The notes: generated from the sequence alone by a model not told the origin. DNA of 64,000 nt from Mycolicibacterium sp. MU0053 (GCF_963378095.1 NZ_OY726397.1:3162001-3226000), one strand, 5' to 3'. Shown: positions 18,353 through 26,988, counted from the stretch's first letter. Translations and numbers: made by a program.

Positions 18353-18633
18353 TCGGTGAGTGGCGGCCCACGCACAACGGTTCGCGGTGCGGTGCGTGAG
18401 GCAACATCGCCGACGTGCTCGTCCGGGCTTGACCTCCGGCACTGCATCGTCACACTGTCATCAAGCCGCGGTGAAACACTTGCACCAGCACTACTTTCGG
18501 GCTTGCCAAAATTCGCGAAACTCGAAACCTACTTCGACCAAGGCGCCATCGAGGTCGATCCGGACACGTTCGGGCGGTGAAGGTGATCTACCCGTGCGGA
18601 TGGAAACCACCACCGCCGGGTGAGGCTCCGCCA

Positions 18634-18804
18634 TGGGACCTTGGACATCTCGAGGGCGTGGGTATTGTGAAGGATCGTCTGCTGAAGAAATGTGGCATCC
18701 GCGTCATTGTGGATGGCGGCGCTGCCTGACGAGCCCAGGCGATCCTGGGCGACACTATTCGTGTCGCTGCAGGCGCTCAGCCCGATGACCAAAGTCACGC
18801 AGAC
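18634..18804 (-). pseudogene. DUF305 lipoprotein remnant
   Basis: A minus-strand stretch translates to a signal-like helix ending LSAC, then HNDADATFLQQTILHNTHALEM. This is recognisably the start of DUF305 (compare HNDADVAFTQGMIPHHQQAIEM in the intact copy at 19312). Similarity stops after about 20 residues and there is no proper start. A decayed third paralog. Confidence 0.6.
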
Positions 18805-18861
18805 CGTGATAGGACTATCAGGCGCCTCGTCACGAGTCGACGCCAGTCGCCGCGGGCATCG

Positions 18862-19011
18862 GTCCATCGCAGGGCGACCGGTAGGGCTCAGGTTCAGGAC
18901 CGCGATAACCGTCAGCATCGCCAAAACACCACCGACTGCACCGATTACACCTCCAAGTCTCTGGTCGCTGAGCACATCCGTGTGCCAGTTCAGTTTCAAG
19001 GAGCGGTAGAA
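18862..19011 (-). pseudogene. CtaG/CopD-like membrane protein remnant
   Basis: About 50 codons on the minus strand, FYRSLKLNWHTDVLSDQRLGG followed by a hydrophobic segment, resemble the end of CtaG/CopD-family proteins, which have a D-Q-R-L-G-G motif before the last helix. That family serves copper handling and cytochrome oxidase assembly. It is open in frame with the DUF305 remnant but has no start or upstream helices. Recognition is from memory of the motif, so moderate. Confidence 0.45.
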
Positions 19012-19079
19012 GGCGTCACCTGTACGATCTGCATGTTCACCACCACACGTCGACGAGAACGAACTGCGACAACAACGGA

Positions 19080-19290
19080 CAGCAGCATTGTGCTGGGTAC
19101 CTTGCTTGACAACGTGTTGCCGCACAACCCGTCTGGAGGCTCGGCCGAGATCAGGGTGGATCCGCACCGGCAGGCGGTGGGCGATAGCGGTCATCGACAG
19201 CCGCAGCGGAATCCCCGTCGAACACCTGCCTCGGCTATTCGAATTATTCTACCGTGCCGCGGCGGCGTCGGCGGGGACGGCGGGGACGGC
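19080..19290 (+). pseudogene. Histidine kinase ATPase-domain remnant
   Basis: Two + frames carry consecutive pieces of a kinase ATPase domain: LGTLLDNVLPHNPSGGSAEIRV (N box) in one, then AIAVIDSRSGIPVEHLPRLFELFYR (G1/F box) in the next. A frameshift joins them near 19170 and the G2 box is lost. The order matches the intact kinase at 38. It may be what is left of the partner of the orphan regulator at 15582. Confidence 0.65.
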
Positions 19291-19311
19291 GCGTCTTCTA
19301 GCGCGACCGGC

Positions 19312-19998
19312 TCATTGCTTGTCCAGGAGTTCTTGCATGGTGGTGATCTCCTCCTGCTGCGTGAAAACTATGGTTCGTGCCATGTCGACCGCCGCGGGGA
19401 ACTGCCCGTTGTCGATCTCCGGTTGGGCCATGGTGATCGCACCCTCGTGGTGCTCGATCATCTGGGACAGGAACAACCGCCCGGCCTCGGCACCTTGTGC
19501 GTTCTGCAGCGCGGCCATGTCGGCGTCAGACATCATCCCGTGACCGCCACCAGCCATGCCCGGCATCTGACCCATGTCACCGCCGCCGGACATGTCGTGG
19601 CCCGGCATGTCGTGCCCGGGCATACCGCTGCTGCTGGGCGCCGGCGTGGACGAGGCGCCCCACTCTTGCAGCCAGCCCTGCAACTGCTCGATCTCTGGAC
19701 CTTGCGCGTTCTTGATTTGGTTGGCCAGCGACACAATCTGGGGGTCGATGCCCTGTTTGCCGAGAATCATGTCGCTCATCTCGATCGCCTGCTGATGATG
19801 CGGAATCATGCCCTGTGTAAAGGCCACGTCGGCGTCATTGTGCGCGGCGTTGTTGCTGGCGGCGCTGGTGGAGGCGGACGACGCCACCGAGGTGGTCGAC
19901 GAAGCCTGGGTATCGCTTGCCGCGTTCGAGCAGGCACTGACGACAAGGGCCGCCGCCACCGTCGCCGCGAGCCCGTATCCATATCGTTTGTGCTGCAT
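19312..19998 (-). CDS. DUF305 lipoprotein, His/Met-rich
   Basis: 228-residue exported lipoprotein, paralog of the one at 9335. Lipobox VSAC (Cys near 24), Ser/Ala linker, first DUF305 repeat (AFTQGMIPHHQQAIEM), a Met/Gly/His-rich insert (GMPGHDMPGHDMSGGGDMGQM) between the repeats, then the second repeat (LFLSQMIEHHEGAITM). The insert looks like an extra copper-binding strip and is absent from the paralog. Start at 19998 is preceded by AAGGAAGGATG; the frame extends a few codons further without a better site. Confidence 0.87.
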   Translation of the reverse strand: MQHKRYGYGLAATVAAALVVSACSNAASDTQASSTTSVASSASTSAASNNAAHNDADVAFTQGMIPHHQQAIEMSDMILGKQGIDPQIVSLANQIKNAQGPEIEQLQGWLQEWGASSTPAPSSSGMPGHDMPGHDMSGGGDMGQMPGMAGGGHGMMSDADMAALQNAQGAEAGRLFLSQMIEHHEGAITMAQPEIDNGQFPAAVDMARTIVFTQQEEITTMQELLDKQ

Positions 19999-20207
19999 CG
20001 CACATCCTTCCTTGACCAATGTCCGTGACAACGTCCGTTCACCCGACGCGCGCTGTAGCCGCCGGTTGACTCCAGCTTCGAGAGTTCAAGTATGGGTCGG
20101 TTCGCCTTCCGATGAAGATTTGGTAAAGACCCGTCTGCCTCGATCACCGCAGAACCGCGCTCCTCGCCGTCATGGCCGCCGTCACCCGATTGCGCTGCGG
20201 GTCAATC

Positions 20208-20228
20208 TACTATGAGGATACGTAGATT
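20208..20228 (+). promoter_or_regulatory. TACTAT-N5-TACGTA promoter element
   Basis: TACTAT (20208) and TACGTA (20219-20224) in 11-bp phase, running into TAGATT (20223-20228). It lies 25 bp before the start of the frameshifted beta-propeller gene, the shortest spacing of any copy. Confidence 0.55.
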
Positions 20229-20252
20229 CGTCGACGACTGAAAGGACTTGTA

Positions 20253-20700
20253 ATGAAGCCGTGCGGTGTCCTTGCGGTCGGCCCGCCCGGAGCGTTGGAC
20301 GTGGCTTGCTTGTCGAGTACCGCGGAGGACAACCCCGCGTTGGTGCCGGGCGTGGTGCACATCCATGGTCGTGGCATCAATGCTGCTGACGCAATGTGGT
20401 ATGTGACAACGCATTACGGGCCCTTCCAGGTACGCGATAATCAATCGCCGCAACTCGTCGGCGATCTGATGCAAGATTGCATGGGTTCACCGTCCCCGGT
20501 GCTGCTGAACTTCTGGCCGGCGGCCCTCCGGTGCCGGCAGATCCTCAACAACCGCCGCCCGTCGGCCCGATCAAGAGTACCGACGCCGGTGAGTCTTGGG
20601 AATCTCTGTCGCTCAAGGGAAGTGCTGACTTTCACGCGCCGGAGTATCGCCACGGGCGCGTCTACGGTCACGACAGCCAGTCGGGGAAGGTGATGGTGCG
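20253..20700 (+). pseudogene. Frameshifted F510_1955-type beta-propeller protein
   Basis: The first frame (from ATG 20253) reads VVHIHGRGINAADAMWYVTTHYG and LVGDLMQDCMG, matching the start of BNR/sialidase-like glycosylhydrolase repeats (F510_1955 family). From about 20482 the match continues in another frame as GFTVPG, IKSTDAGESWESLSL and ADFHAPEYRHGRVYGHDSQSG. One missing T in GGTTC (about 20484) explains the shift. The rest of the propeller after about 20680 is gone, so the gene is both shifted and truncated. A promoter element and GAAAGGA site remain in front of it. Confidence 0.65.
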
Positions 20701-20804
20701 CGTCCTGCCGTCCATCGAATCAGGCGGTCGGAATCAACGAGTCCGACCGCCGTCTCAAACACGCCTTCTCAATCTTCACCGATGCCCGCCAGGAAAGGAA
20801 TCCC

Positions 20805-21602
20805 ATGCCGAACGACCAGCACTTCGTAACTACCGGCGCCACGATCGCCTACCAACTCAACGGACCGGACATCGCGGTGCCGATCGGTTATGGGCACGGT
20901 GTGCTCATGAGCCGGACAATCGTGCGCGGGCTCGGCGTCTTTGACATCGATGCCATCGCAGAAGGACGACGCCTGCTCACCTACGACCAACGTGGGCATG
21001 GACTGTCCTCCGGCCGCCCGGAACCCGCCGACTACCGCTTCGAACAGGCCGCCACCGACCTGCTTGGTGTGCTTGACGTCGCTGGCCTGGATGAACCGAT
21101 CGACTTCGCGGGTTCCTCGCTGGGGGCCGCAGCGGCGCTGTACGCCGTACTGGATGCCCCTGAGCGTTTCCGACGGTTGGCGCTGCTGATCCCGCCCGTC
21201 GCGTGGGAAACCGGTCCTGACCAGAGACGTCAGTGGTACTTCGAGACCGCTGACCTCATCGACGACATCGGCCCGACCGCATGGCGACAACGGTGGGCCG
21301 AAGCACCCCCACTGCCGATCTTCGCCGACTATCCGCAAGGTCAGTTCACCCCCGGTGTGTCCGATGCCGTGGCGTCCTCGGCACTGCGCGGCGTCGGCTC
21401 GTCTGACCTCCCCGACCCACACCGCCTCACCTCCATTCGGCAGCCCACACTGGTCTTGGCCTGGGACACCGACCCTCTGCACCCGACGGCAACCGCCGAG
21501 CGGATCGCTGATCTCATTCCTGACTGCACGCTGCACGTGGCCCGGACGGTCGACGAGGTCCAGTCATGGACCAGACTCACCGCGACCTTCTTCAATGGTT
21601 AG
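20805..21602 (+). CDS. Alpha/beta hydrolase
   Basis: 265-residue cytoplasmic hydrolase. Oxyanion region near GYGHG, the YDQRGHGLSSG strand-turn typical of the family, nucleophile elbow GSSLG with S105, the Asp in AWDTDPLHP, and a candidate His near 246. No signal peptide. Ribosome site CAGGAAAGGA. Substrate unknown. It follows the broken propeller gene in the same direction. Confidence 0.8.
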   Translation: MPNDQHFVTTGATIAYQLNGPDIAVPIGYGHGVLMSRTIVRGLGVFDIDAIAEGRRLLTYDQRGHGLSSGRPEPADYRFEQAATDLLGVLDVAGLDEPIDFAGSSLGAAAALYAVLDAPERFRRLALLIPPVAWETGPDQRRQWYFETADLIDDIGPTAWRQRWAEAPPLPIFADYPQGQFTPGVSDAVASSALRGVGSSDLPDPHRLTSIRQPTLVLAWDTDPLHPTATAERIADLIPDCTLHVARTVDEVQSWTRLTATFFNG

Positions 21603-21623
21603 GGCGGCGCCGGGAAGCCTGCT

Positions 21624-22715
21624 CTAGTACCGGCGGGCGTTGTGGATGGGTGCCGACGAGATGGGCGCCACTTTCACCGGTGTGCCGAACGTCGACGCGT
21701 GAACCATCATGCCGTCTCCGATGTAGATGCCAGCGTGTGAGACATCGGCATAGAACGTGACAATGTCGCCCGGCTTGAGATCGGCGACCGCGACTGGCTG
21801 CCCGCCTCCGGCCAGGGCCTGACTAGAGCGCGGCAACGACTTGCCGTTCTGCAGGAACGCCCATTTGATCAGTCCTGAGCAATCGAACGCGTCGGGGCCG
21901 GTTGCCCCCCATGAGTAGGGCGACCCCACCCGCGACAGCGCGGCCTGAACGACCGCGATGCCGCCCCCGGCCGGATCATCAGCGGTTCGTCCCGGCATAG
22001 CGACGATACTCGGGTCGGCTACCGGTGGACTTGCGGGCAGTGGTGGGGACTGCGGCCCCGGGTCGGCCAGAACGGCGCGCTGATCAGGTGTCAGGGTGTC
22101 GTAGCGGCCCTGCACGGCAGCGATCTGTATTGCGAGTTCGCCCTGTTTCGCCTGCAGATCCGCTCGTACAGCCGCGGACTTGTCGGACGATTGTTTGGCT
22201 TCGGAGGCCGACTTCCTAGACTGTTCCGCCGCGGTGGCAGCACGGACGCGGGCGGAGCGGAAAGCCGTCATCTGCGCAGCCATCTCCGACCCGACGGTCT
22301 GCTGTATTGCCAACTGGTCGATGAGCTGTTGCGGAGAGCTGGCCGTCAACGCAGCAGCAAGAGCGCCAGTTCGGCCACCCATGTAGCTGGCGGCGACGAC
22401 CTTGTCGACTGCACTCTGGTACTTGACCATCCCCGCGTCAGCGGCGTCAGCGGCGGCACGATCGACTGCCTGCTTTCGTTCGGCGGTTTCTAGCAGCAAC
22501 AGCTTCTCGTCGAGGTCGATCTGAGCGGTGTGGATCTGCTCTGTGGTCTGTTCAGCCTGACGCGACAATTCGGTCAACTGGGTCAGCGCATCGGCCGCTG
22601 GATCAGCGCTGCCGTCGGTAGCAAGGAGTGCGGCGATAATGCTGGCAGCGACCAGTCCCGAAGCAACGCGTTTGCCCATCGCGCGCAATCGGCGCTGAGG
22701 CGCAAACGAATTCAC
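21624..22715 (-). CDS. Secreted coiled-coil NlpC/P60 hydrolase (RipC-like)
   Basis: 363-residue exported peptidoglycan endopeptidase. N-terminal signal (about 12-37), long alpha-helical coiled coil (39-205: repeated QAEQTTEQIHTAQIDL and AAEQSRKSASEAKQSS), Pro-rich linker, then NlpC/P60 domain with C279 (FDCSGL), His in DVSHAGIYIGDG, and the usual C-terminal NARRY. Domain order and both ends match RipC (Rv2190c), whose coiled coil is the contact for FtsEX. It has its own TACGTA element, 24 bp before the start. Confidence 0.88.
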   Translation of the reverse strand: MNSFAPQRRLRAMGKRVASGLVAASIIAALLATDGSADPAADALTQLTELSRQAEQTTEQIHTAQIDLDEKLLLLETAERKQAVDRAAADAADAGMVKYQSAVDKVVAASYMGGRTGALAAALTASSPQQLIDQLAIQQTVGSEMAAQMTAFRSARVRAATAAEQSRKSASEAKQSSDKSAAVRADLQAKQGELAIQIAAVQGRYDTLTPDQRAVLADPGPQSPPLPASPPVADPSIVAMPGRTADDPAGGGIAVVQAALSRVGSPYSWGATGPDAFDCSGLIKWAFLQNGKSLPRSSQALAGGGQPVAVADLKPGDIVTFYADVSHAGIYIGDGMMVHASTFGTPVKVAPISSAPIHNARRY

Positions 22716-22737
22716 AATGACGCAAACTTTCAGTTTC

Positions 22738-22755
22738 TTACGTAAGTACGTAGTA
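22738..22755 (-). promoter_or_regulatory. TACTAC-N5-TACGTA element, RipC-like gene
   Basis: On the minus strand TACTAC (22755-22750) and TACGTA (22744-22739) in 11-bp phase, then TAAGAAACT as a possible -10; an extra TACGTA overlaps at 22747-22752. The rest of the 22716-23181 gap, apart from the cmtR promoter, shows no gene. Confidence 0.5.
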
Positions 22756-23169
22756 GATACTCAGATCGCGATCAGAGTACGAAATTCGGTGACCGATGTC
22801 CACCTCGCCACAGGACATTCAGCGCGCTTGTCCGTCACCTTGCCCGCCCGGCTGCTCGAACGATTACTGAGGGACTGGCACCTCAAGGGCGTCCGCGATG
22901 CCGAAAGGCGCCGGCCACCGAACTGCAGCAGCACCGCACTTCATAGCGCCCTGCAACCACCGCAACGGCGCGGATTTCAACACTGTCATCTCAGCCCGGT
23001 TCATCAACATACTTCGCGCCCTCCCGCGATCAACTACGTTGCGGCGCGATGGTGATCTCCCCTTGAGCTATGGGTTCGCCTGGGCCCCGCCTTACCGAAG
23101 CCGGGACCACCGGATCGACGTCTGGAAGTTCGTATCGTCGTCACCTGGCGATCAGTACAGGCATGACGC

Positions 23170-23190
23170 TATCATCGTTAAATGGCGATG
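23170..23190 (+). promoter_or_regulatory. Leaderless cmtR promoter and operator
   Basis: -10 TATCAT (23170-23175) lies 7 bp before the ATG at 23182, so transcription should begin at the start codon. CATCG (23173-23177) and CGATG (23186-23190) form an inverted repeat across the -10 and start codon, a natural site for autorepression by the ArsR protein. Confidence 0.5.
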
Positions 23191-23577
23191 CCAACGGACA
23201 CTTTAGTGGAGCGAAAGCCCTGCGACCTCGCACCGGCAGCGGCGCTGTTTCACAGCCTGTCGGATCCGACCCGGCTGGCGATCCTGCAACGGCTCACCCA
23301 ATGTGAAGCCAGAGTGGTCGACCTGATCGGGGAGCTCGGTCTGGCGCAGTCCACCGTGTCGGCCCATGTGGCGTGTCTGCGGGACTGCGGCCTGGTCACC
23401 GGGCGCCCCGAAGGCCGGCAGGTGTTCTATTCGTTGACCCGCCCCGAGTTGCTCGACATGCTCGCTTCGGCTGAGACGTTGTTGGCCGCCACCGGCAACG
23501 TCGTCGAGCTGTGCCCCAACTACGGCATTGATGCACCCACGGATACACCCAGCAAGAAGGGGGCGAGCAAGCGATGA
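23182..23577 (+). CDS. cmtR: ArsR-family Cd/Pb sensor, CmtR-like
   Basis: 131-residue winged-helix repressor. C65 and C69 in HVACLRDCGLV lie in the recognition helix and C111 (VELCPNY) near the C-terminal end; these correspond to C57, C61 and C102 of M. tuberculosis CmtR, which bind Cd(II) or Pb(II) and release the DNA. It overlaps the P-type ATPase gene by 4 bp, as in the Rv1994c-ctpG neighbourhood. ATG 23182 is chosen because of the leaderless promoter; a second ATG at 23188 is possible. Confidence 0.85.
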   Translation: MAMPTDTLVERKPCDLAPAAALFHSLSDPTRLAILQRLTQCEARVVDLIGELGLAQSTVSAHVACLRDCGLVTGRPEGRQVFYSLTRPELLDMLASAETLLAATGNVVELCPNYGIDAPTDTPSKKGASKR

Positions 23578-25535
23578 GCGACGCGTGCGGTTGCGGCGAC
23601 GACGAACCCCGCGGCGGCGAGCACGGTGACGACCACGCGCCCCAACGGTTCTGGGACGTCAATGAACTGCGGCTCGCAGCGATAGCTGGGGCGTTTCTGC
23701 TGGCCGGCTTCATCGCCGGCTGGTTGAACGCCCCTGAGCCGGTGGCGCTCACACTGCAGACGGTGGCCCTGCTGATCGGCGCCTCCACCTTCGTGCCGTC
23801 GACGCTGCGACAGTTGGCCAAGGGCAAGATCGGTGTGGGCACGCTGATGACCATCGCCGCGGTGGGCGCGGTACTTCTCGGCGAGGTCGGCGAGGCCGCC
23901 ATGCTGGCGTTCCTGTTCTCCATCAGCGAAGGCCTGGAGGAATACGCGCTGGCCCGCACCCGCCGCGGACTGCGCGCGCTGCTGTCGCTGGTCCCCGATC
24001 AGGCCACCATCCTGCGCGACGGAACCGAAACCGTCGTCGCCCCAGCAGATTTGCGTATCGGGGACCGGATGCTGGTCAAACCCGGCGAGCGGGTCGCCAC
24101 CGACGGGATCATCCGCGGGGGGCACACCGCGTTGGATGTCTCGGCCATCACCGGTGAATCAATGCCGGTCGAAGCCGGACCGGGCGATGAGGTGTTCGCC
24201 GGGGCGATCAACGGCACCGGCGTACTCGAAGTCGCGGTCACCACCACCGCTGACGACAACTCGCTGGCCCGCATCGTGCGCATCGTGGAGGCCGAACAAT
24301 CCCGCAAGGGAACCTCACAACGGCTGGCCGACCGCATCGCCAAACCGTTGGTTCCCGGCATCATGATCGCCGCCACTTTTATCGCGATCATCGGCAGCGT
24401 TCTCGGCGACCCGGCCACCTGGATCGAACGCGCCCTGGTGGTGCTCGTGGCGGCGTCGCCGTGCGCGTTGGCGATCTCGATACCAGTCACCGTGGTCGCG
24501 GCGATCGGCGCCGCCAGCAAATTCGGGGCCTTGGTCAAAGGCGGTGCCGCACTCGAGGCGCTCGGCGCCGTGCGCGGGGTGGCCCTCGACAAAACCGGCA
24601 CCCTGACCGCCAACCGGCCCGCCGTCATCGACGTGGCCACCACCAACGGCGCCACCCGCGAACAGGTTCTGGAGCTGGCCGCCGCCCTCGAAGCGCGCAG
24701 CGAACACCCGCTGGCCGCAGCGATCCTGGCCGCCGTCGACGACATCACCCCCGCCGCCGACGTCGAGGCCGTGCCCGGCGCCGGGCTCACCGGACACCGC
24801 GACGGACGCACCATCCGCCTGGGCCGCCCCGGCTGGCTCGATCCCGGACCACTCGCCCGCGATGTGGCGCGGATGCAGCGCGCCGGCGCCACCGCCGTCC
24901 TCGTCGAAGACCACGGCCAAGTACTCGGGGCGATCGCCGTACGCGACGAACTGCGCCCCGAAGCCGCCGACGTCGTCGCCCAACTACACCGCGACGGCTA
25001 TCAGGTGGCGATGCTCACCGGCGACAACCACGCCACCGCACAAGCGCTGGCCCACGACGTCGGCATCACCGCCGTACACGCCGAACTGCGCCCAGAAGAC
25101 AAAGCGCGACTGATCCAGCAGCTACGCGCCGAGCGCCCGACCGCCATGGTTGGTGACGGCATCAACGACGCCCCCGCGCTGGCGAGCGCCGACCTCGGCA
25201 TCGCGATGGGTGCCATGGGCGCTGATGTGGCCATCGAGACCGCCGACGTGGCGTTGATGGGCGAAGACCTGCGGCATCTGCCCCAGACCTTCCGCCACGC
25301 CCGACAGGCGCGACGCATCATGCTGCAGAACGTGGGCCTTTCCCTGGCCTTGATCGCCGCCCTGATCCCGCTGGCGCTGTTCGGTGTTCTCGGCCTGGCC
25401 GCCGTCGTATTGGTGCACGAACTCGCCGAGATCGCCGTGATCGCCAACGGCGTACGGGCCGGCCGCACCACACCGCTGGCCATCACGCCGGCCACCCAAC
25501 CCGCATCCCCGCCGCATTACGCAGTCCATGGCTGA
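23574..25535 (+). CDS. ctpG: CtpG-like P1B-type ATPase, SPC motif
   Basis: 653-residue metal-exporting P-type ATPase. A short Cys/His/Asp-rich N-terminus (DACGCGDDEPRGGEHGDDH) replaces an HMA domain. TGES, membrane motif S295-P-C297 (instead of CPC), DKTGT (D339), SEHP and GDGIND are all present. The SPC motif places it in the P1B-4-like group that includes CtpG, linked to Cd/Co/Zn export. Translationally coupled to cmtR, so expected to be induced by Cd or Pb. The exact substrate cannot be fixed from motifs. Confidence 0.9.
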   Translation: MSDACGCGDDEPRGGEHGDDHAPQRFWDVNELRLAAIAGAFLLAGFIAGWLNAPEPVALTLQTVALLIGASTFVPSTLRQLAKGKIGVGTLMTIAAVGAVLLGEVGEAAMLAFLFSISEGLEEYALARTRRGLRALLSLVPDQATILRDGTETVVAPADLRIGDRMLVKPGERVATDGIIRGGHTALDVSAITGESMPVEAGPGDEVFAGAINGTGVLEVAVTTTADDNSLARIVRIVEAEQSRKGTSQRLADRIAKPLVPGIMIAATFIAIIGSVLGDPATWIERALVVLVAASPCALAISIPVTVVAAIGAASKFGALVKGGAALEALGAVRGVALDKTGTLTANRPAVIDVATTNGATREQVLELAAALEARSEHPLAAAILAAVDDITPAADVEAVPGAGLTGHRDGRTIRLGRPGWLDPGPLARDVARMQRAGATAVLVEDHGQVLGAIAVRDELRPEAADVVAQLHRDGYQVAMLTGDNHATAQALAHDVGITAVHAELRPEDKARLIQQLRAERPTAMVGDGINDAPALASADLGIAMGAMGADVAIETADVALMGEDLRHLPQTFRHARQARRIMLQNVGLSLALIAALIPLALFGVLGLAAVVLVHELAEIAVIANGVRAGRTTPLAITPATQPASPPHYAVHG

Positions 25536-25623
25536 CAGTCGAGCGCGCCGGTCGATACCAAAGACAACAGCCGGTGACCACAACTGCGATGTCTTCGACA
25601 ACAACTAACCGAGTAGAGGACTC

Positions 25624-25965
25624 ATGGCTCGCGTCTCCGAGAACGCCCACAGGATCTACCGGAACGAGATGGCTGCCGCCAAGTCGGCCTACACAGCGGA
25701 CGCCCGCTGGCACCACCTCGAACGGGCTCACATCATCTCCCAACCCGACCCCGGGCTGCACACCCGTAACCACATCGCGATGCTCGCCCTCGCGCTGCAC
25801 CAACACGACCGGCGCGAAGCCCTGGGCCAGATCGTGCGGATCATCGTCGCTGCGCCCGGCTCACTGAGCGGGCGCTATCCCGAAGGCAACACCGGCCGCG
25901 TAGCCGCGGGCCTCATGACACCCATGCCCATCCCTGATGACCTCGCCGCTGCACTATCCCAGTAA
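25624..25965 (+). CDS. DUF3703 protein
   Basis: 113-residue helical, His-rich soluble protein with the DUF3703 pattern (WHHLERAHIISQ, HTRNHIAMLALALHQHDRREALGQ). The family is often encoded beside metal-resistance regulators and exporters, as here 88 bp after ctpG in the same direction; no reaction is known. AGAGGA stands before the ATG at suitable spacing. Probably in the cmtR-ctpG transcript. Confidence 0.75.
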   Translation: MARVSENAHRIYRNEMAAAKSAYTADARWHHLERAHIISQPDPGLHTRNHIAMLALALHQHDRREALGQIVRIIVAAPGSLSGRYPEGNTGRVAAGLMTPMPIPDDLAAALSQ

Positions 25966-26019
25966 CGAACGGCCTTTCGCGGGAAATAGTGGCCTCAATC
26001 CCGGCCCTGGCGTCGCCTG

Positions 26020-26166
26020 GTGACCGTCACTGACCCGAATCCACGCAACTCCACCCGCACGGTGGTTGCCGGCTTCGAAGTGGTCGGCACATTCTCGGTG
26101 GAATTGACAGAACGCGGTGTCATCGAAGGCAGCATCGAAGTGGACGAACCTATTCAGGTTGCCTAG
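26020..26166 (+). CDS. Small beta-rich hypothetical protein
   Basis: 48-residue GTG frame with sensible composition (VVAGFEVVGTFSVELTERG, SIEVDEPIQVA) that looks like two beta strands. No ribosome site and no family recognised. It may be the C-terminal fragment of a lost gene. The following 26167-26547 stretch holds no gene, RNA or repeat I can support. Confidence 0.3.
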   Translation: MTVTDPNPRNSTRTVVAGFEVVGTFSVELTERGVIEGSIEVDEPIQVA

Positions 26167-26547
26167 CGGCCTACCGGCGCGACCACAGGTTCGACGCACA
26201 GCTACCGCCCACGCGCGCGTCCCGCGCCACTTTGATGCTGGGGAAATGAACGATTCGCTTTTCCCGGGAGGGAGATTCCGCAGTTCAACACGGCACCGTT
26301 CGGAAGCTGCCCCTCGCCTCTCACGCCGCTCTGCGATCCATCCAGCCCCTCACTGACCCCTGAAAAGCCCTGACCAGCGCCGATCCAGTACCTGTTGCGG
26401 GAATAGAAATTCTCAGCGGTCAGCGCCGATCAAACACGGGTGACTGTGCTCCGGTCCCGGTTCGACGCCGAAATCCGGTGTCTGCCAGCTGGTTCCCGCC
26501 CGGCACCGGCGGGCCTCATTCGAACGTCTGCGCTGGCCAGAAGCATG

Positions 26548-26781
26548 TCACGTCCCGCTGCGGGTGGTGGCGTGAACGTCCGAATGAAAGTCCCCGCCGG
26601 CCTCGACGACGCGGGCCACGATGCGCCAGGCAACGCTGATGTAGCCGGGGCCGTCGCGCCACGACACCTCGGCGACCGGCTGCCCCCACCCACTGACCCG
26701 AGCCGCGTATCCGTCGAGTGACACCACCACGCCGCATAGCTGCTCCCGCGTGGCCTGGTCGGGGTATTCGTCGTCGGTCAT
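26548..26781 (-). CDS. Hypothetical protein
   Basis: 77-residue acidic N-terminus (MTDDEYPDQATREQL) followed by alternating hydrophobic strands (CGVVVSLDGYAARVSGWG, AEVSWRDGPGYISVAWRIVARVV). No family recognised. ATG 26781 is preferred over in-frame starts upstream because composition changes there; the ribosome site is weak. Divergent from the IMP dehydrogenase gene. Confidence 0.45.
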   Translation of the reverse strand: MTDDEYPDQATREQLCGVVVSLDGYAARVSGWGQPVAEVSWRDGPGYISVAWRIVARVVEAGGDFHSDVHATTRSGT

Positions 26782-26988
26782 GCCTGGGATCTTCGACTGA
26801 TCCGGGACGCCGGCGAGCAGGCGGCGCGTGGTCGCGCGAGCACGTATCGGACTGGAAGGGCTGATATCCGCCTGGACCAAAGCCTCGGCGGTATCTGAAT
26901 CGTCTTGGCTCAGTTCACCACCGACAGCCACTCAAAGAAGGCGGCGCGGCTGATTTGATCTCGTGCACGCCATCAGTCAAGCTGGTCT

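Noticed and set aside
18356..18580. Frame ending KFAKLETYFDQGAIEVDPDTFGR as an IS66-type transposase tail
   Set aside because: The likeness to the IS66 C-terminus is weak, no other transposase piece or terminal inverted repeat is near.
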